DNA from: G963674505 sp964575975
GTDB taxonomy: Bacteria; Desulfobacterota; Desulfobacteria; Desulfobacterales; SKZT01
NCBI GenBank assembly: GCA_964575975.1
Contig: CAZNTU010000001.1
Coordinates: forward strand, 62,001 to 126,000
Length of the DNA stretch: 64,000 nt
Direction: 5' to 3'
Shown here: positions 63,703 to 64,000 of the stretch, piece by piece
Numbering within the stretch: position 1 is the first letter of the stretch
Layout: every line of letters begins with the position of its first letter
Program-made: the position numbers and the translations under genes
The notes under the pieces: generated by a model
The model's database searches: none
Seen by the model: only the letters and a program-made list of their open reading frames with translations
What the model was told of the DNA's origin: nothing

Positions 63703-64000
63703 CTATGATTTTTCGATCTCTTCCAATATGTCCGGAAAACTTATCGGTTTGCAGAGATACTTGTCCGCTCCCGCGTCCAATCCCGACTTGATCTCCTCCG
63801 ACTGCGCCTTCGCAGAAAGCATGACAATACGAGTATTCTTGAATTTTTCCTTGGACCTGAGCCTCTCGCATACCTGAATCCCGTTCAATTTCGGCAGCTT
63901 GACGTCCAGAAGCACCAAGTCGGGCGCGAATTCCTCCGCCTTGGAAAGAGCATCCTCTCCGTCTTCGGCGACCGCCACTTCGTATCCCAACTTGGAAAGC
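63703..64000 (-). CDS. response regulator receiver domain (5' end outside window)
   Basis: The frame is open to the window edge, so the start is missing. About 98 residues are visible: the receiver domain with the phosphorylated Asp in VLLDVKLPKLNG, the Ser/Thr switch in VMLSAKAQ and the Lys in YLCKPISF. It stops without an output domain, so it is probably a stand-alone receiver that works with the hybrid kinase. Confidence 0.9.
   Translation of the reverse strand, partial: LSKLGYEVAVAEDGEDALSKAEEFAPDLVLLDVKLPKLNGIQVCERLRSKEKFKNTRIVMLSAKAQSEEIKSGLDAGADKYLCKPISFPDILEEIEKS

Overview
The window looks like a chromosomal segment of a Gram-negative bacterium, most likely from the Desulfobacterota (former Deltaproteobacteria). 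This rests on gene content and order and was not tested by a search. Pointers are the nusA-infB-DUF503-rbfA-nrnA-truB-rpsO-pnp cluster, ispE-tRNA-Gln-prs-bL25-pth, a CTC-type long bL25, CarD, DUF1844 and DUF1015 proteins, a membrane pyrophosphatase and a multiheme cytochrome. Coding density is high, mostly on the minus strand up to 29 kb and mixed afterwards. No rRNA operon, CRISPR array, prophage or intact insertion sequence was found.

Layout. 0-3.4 kb: the end of an asparaginase-like gene, a GAF/sigma-54 activator, an RluD-type pseudouridine synthase and CarD. 3.4-9.4 kb: H+-pyrophosphatase, pth, bL25, prs, tRNA-Gln, ispE and a DUF1844 protein. 9.6-16.9 kb: serA, a YycJ-type hydrolase, an M16 peptidase, pnp, rpsO and truB. 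17-24.2 kb: nrnA, rbfA, DUF503, infB, nusA, rimP and tRNA-Gly. 24.2-29 kb: a thioesterase, a metallo-hydrolase and a complete four-gene polar amino acid ABC importer. 29.2-35.1 kb (plus strand): class II photolyase, DUF4126 protein, O-methyltransferase, an octaheme HAO-like cytochrome, an HD hydrolase and an orphan LolD-type ATPase. 35.1-38.7 kb: a small accessory patch with palindromic DNA and a possible transposase scar, a nuclease-helicase fusion and a Cys-rich miniprotein. 38.8-44.7 kb: groEL-groES, FmdB, an HExxH protein, the tiny bS22-like gene and hflK-hflC. 45-51.5 kb (plus strand): a DciA-like protein, TrmN6, a DUF1015 protein, two tRNA-Ser genes, dnaX, ybaB, recR and a YkgJ protein. 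51.5-58.6 kb: a divergent MurI homologue facing a four-gene operon (secreted glycosidase-like protein, LTA-synthase-like enzyme, DNPH1-like hydrolase, U32 peptidase). 58.8-64 kb: a second, unusual two-gene amino acid ABC system, a hybrid histidine kinase and a response regulator cut by the window edge.

Most genes are housekeeping: translation, RNA decay, recombination, protein quality control. The more unusual content is at the right-hand end and in the middle. The two-gene importer at 58844-61470 has a binding protein whose halves are in swapped order fused to the permease, and an ATPase carrying a GHKL/anti-sigma-like domain. Other points of interest are the HAO-like cytochrome without its usual electron-transfer partners, a MurI homologue lacking its second catalytic cysteine, a PD-(D/E)XK-XPD/DinG fusion, and a TetR/FadR-like palindrome between hflKC and dciA.
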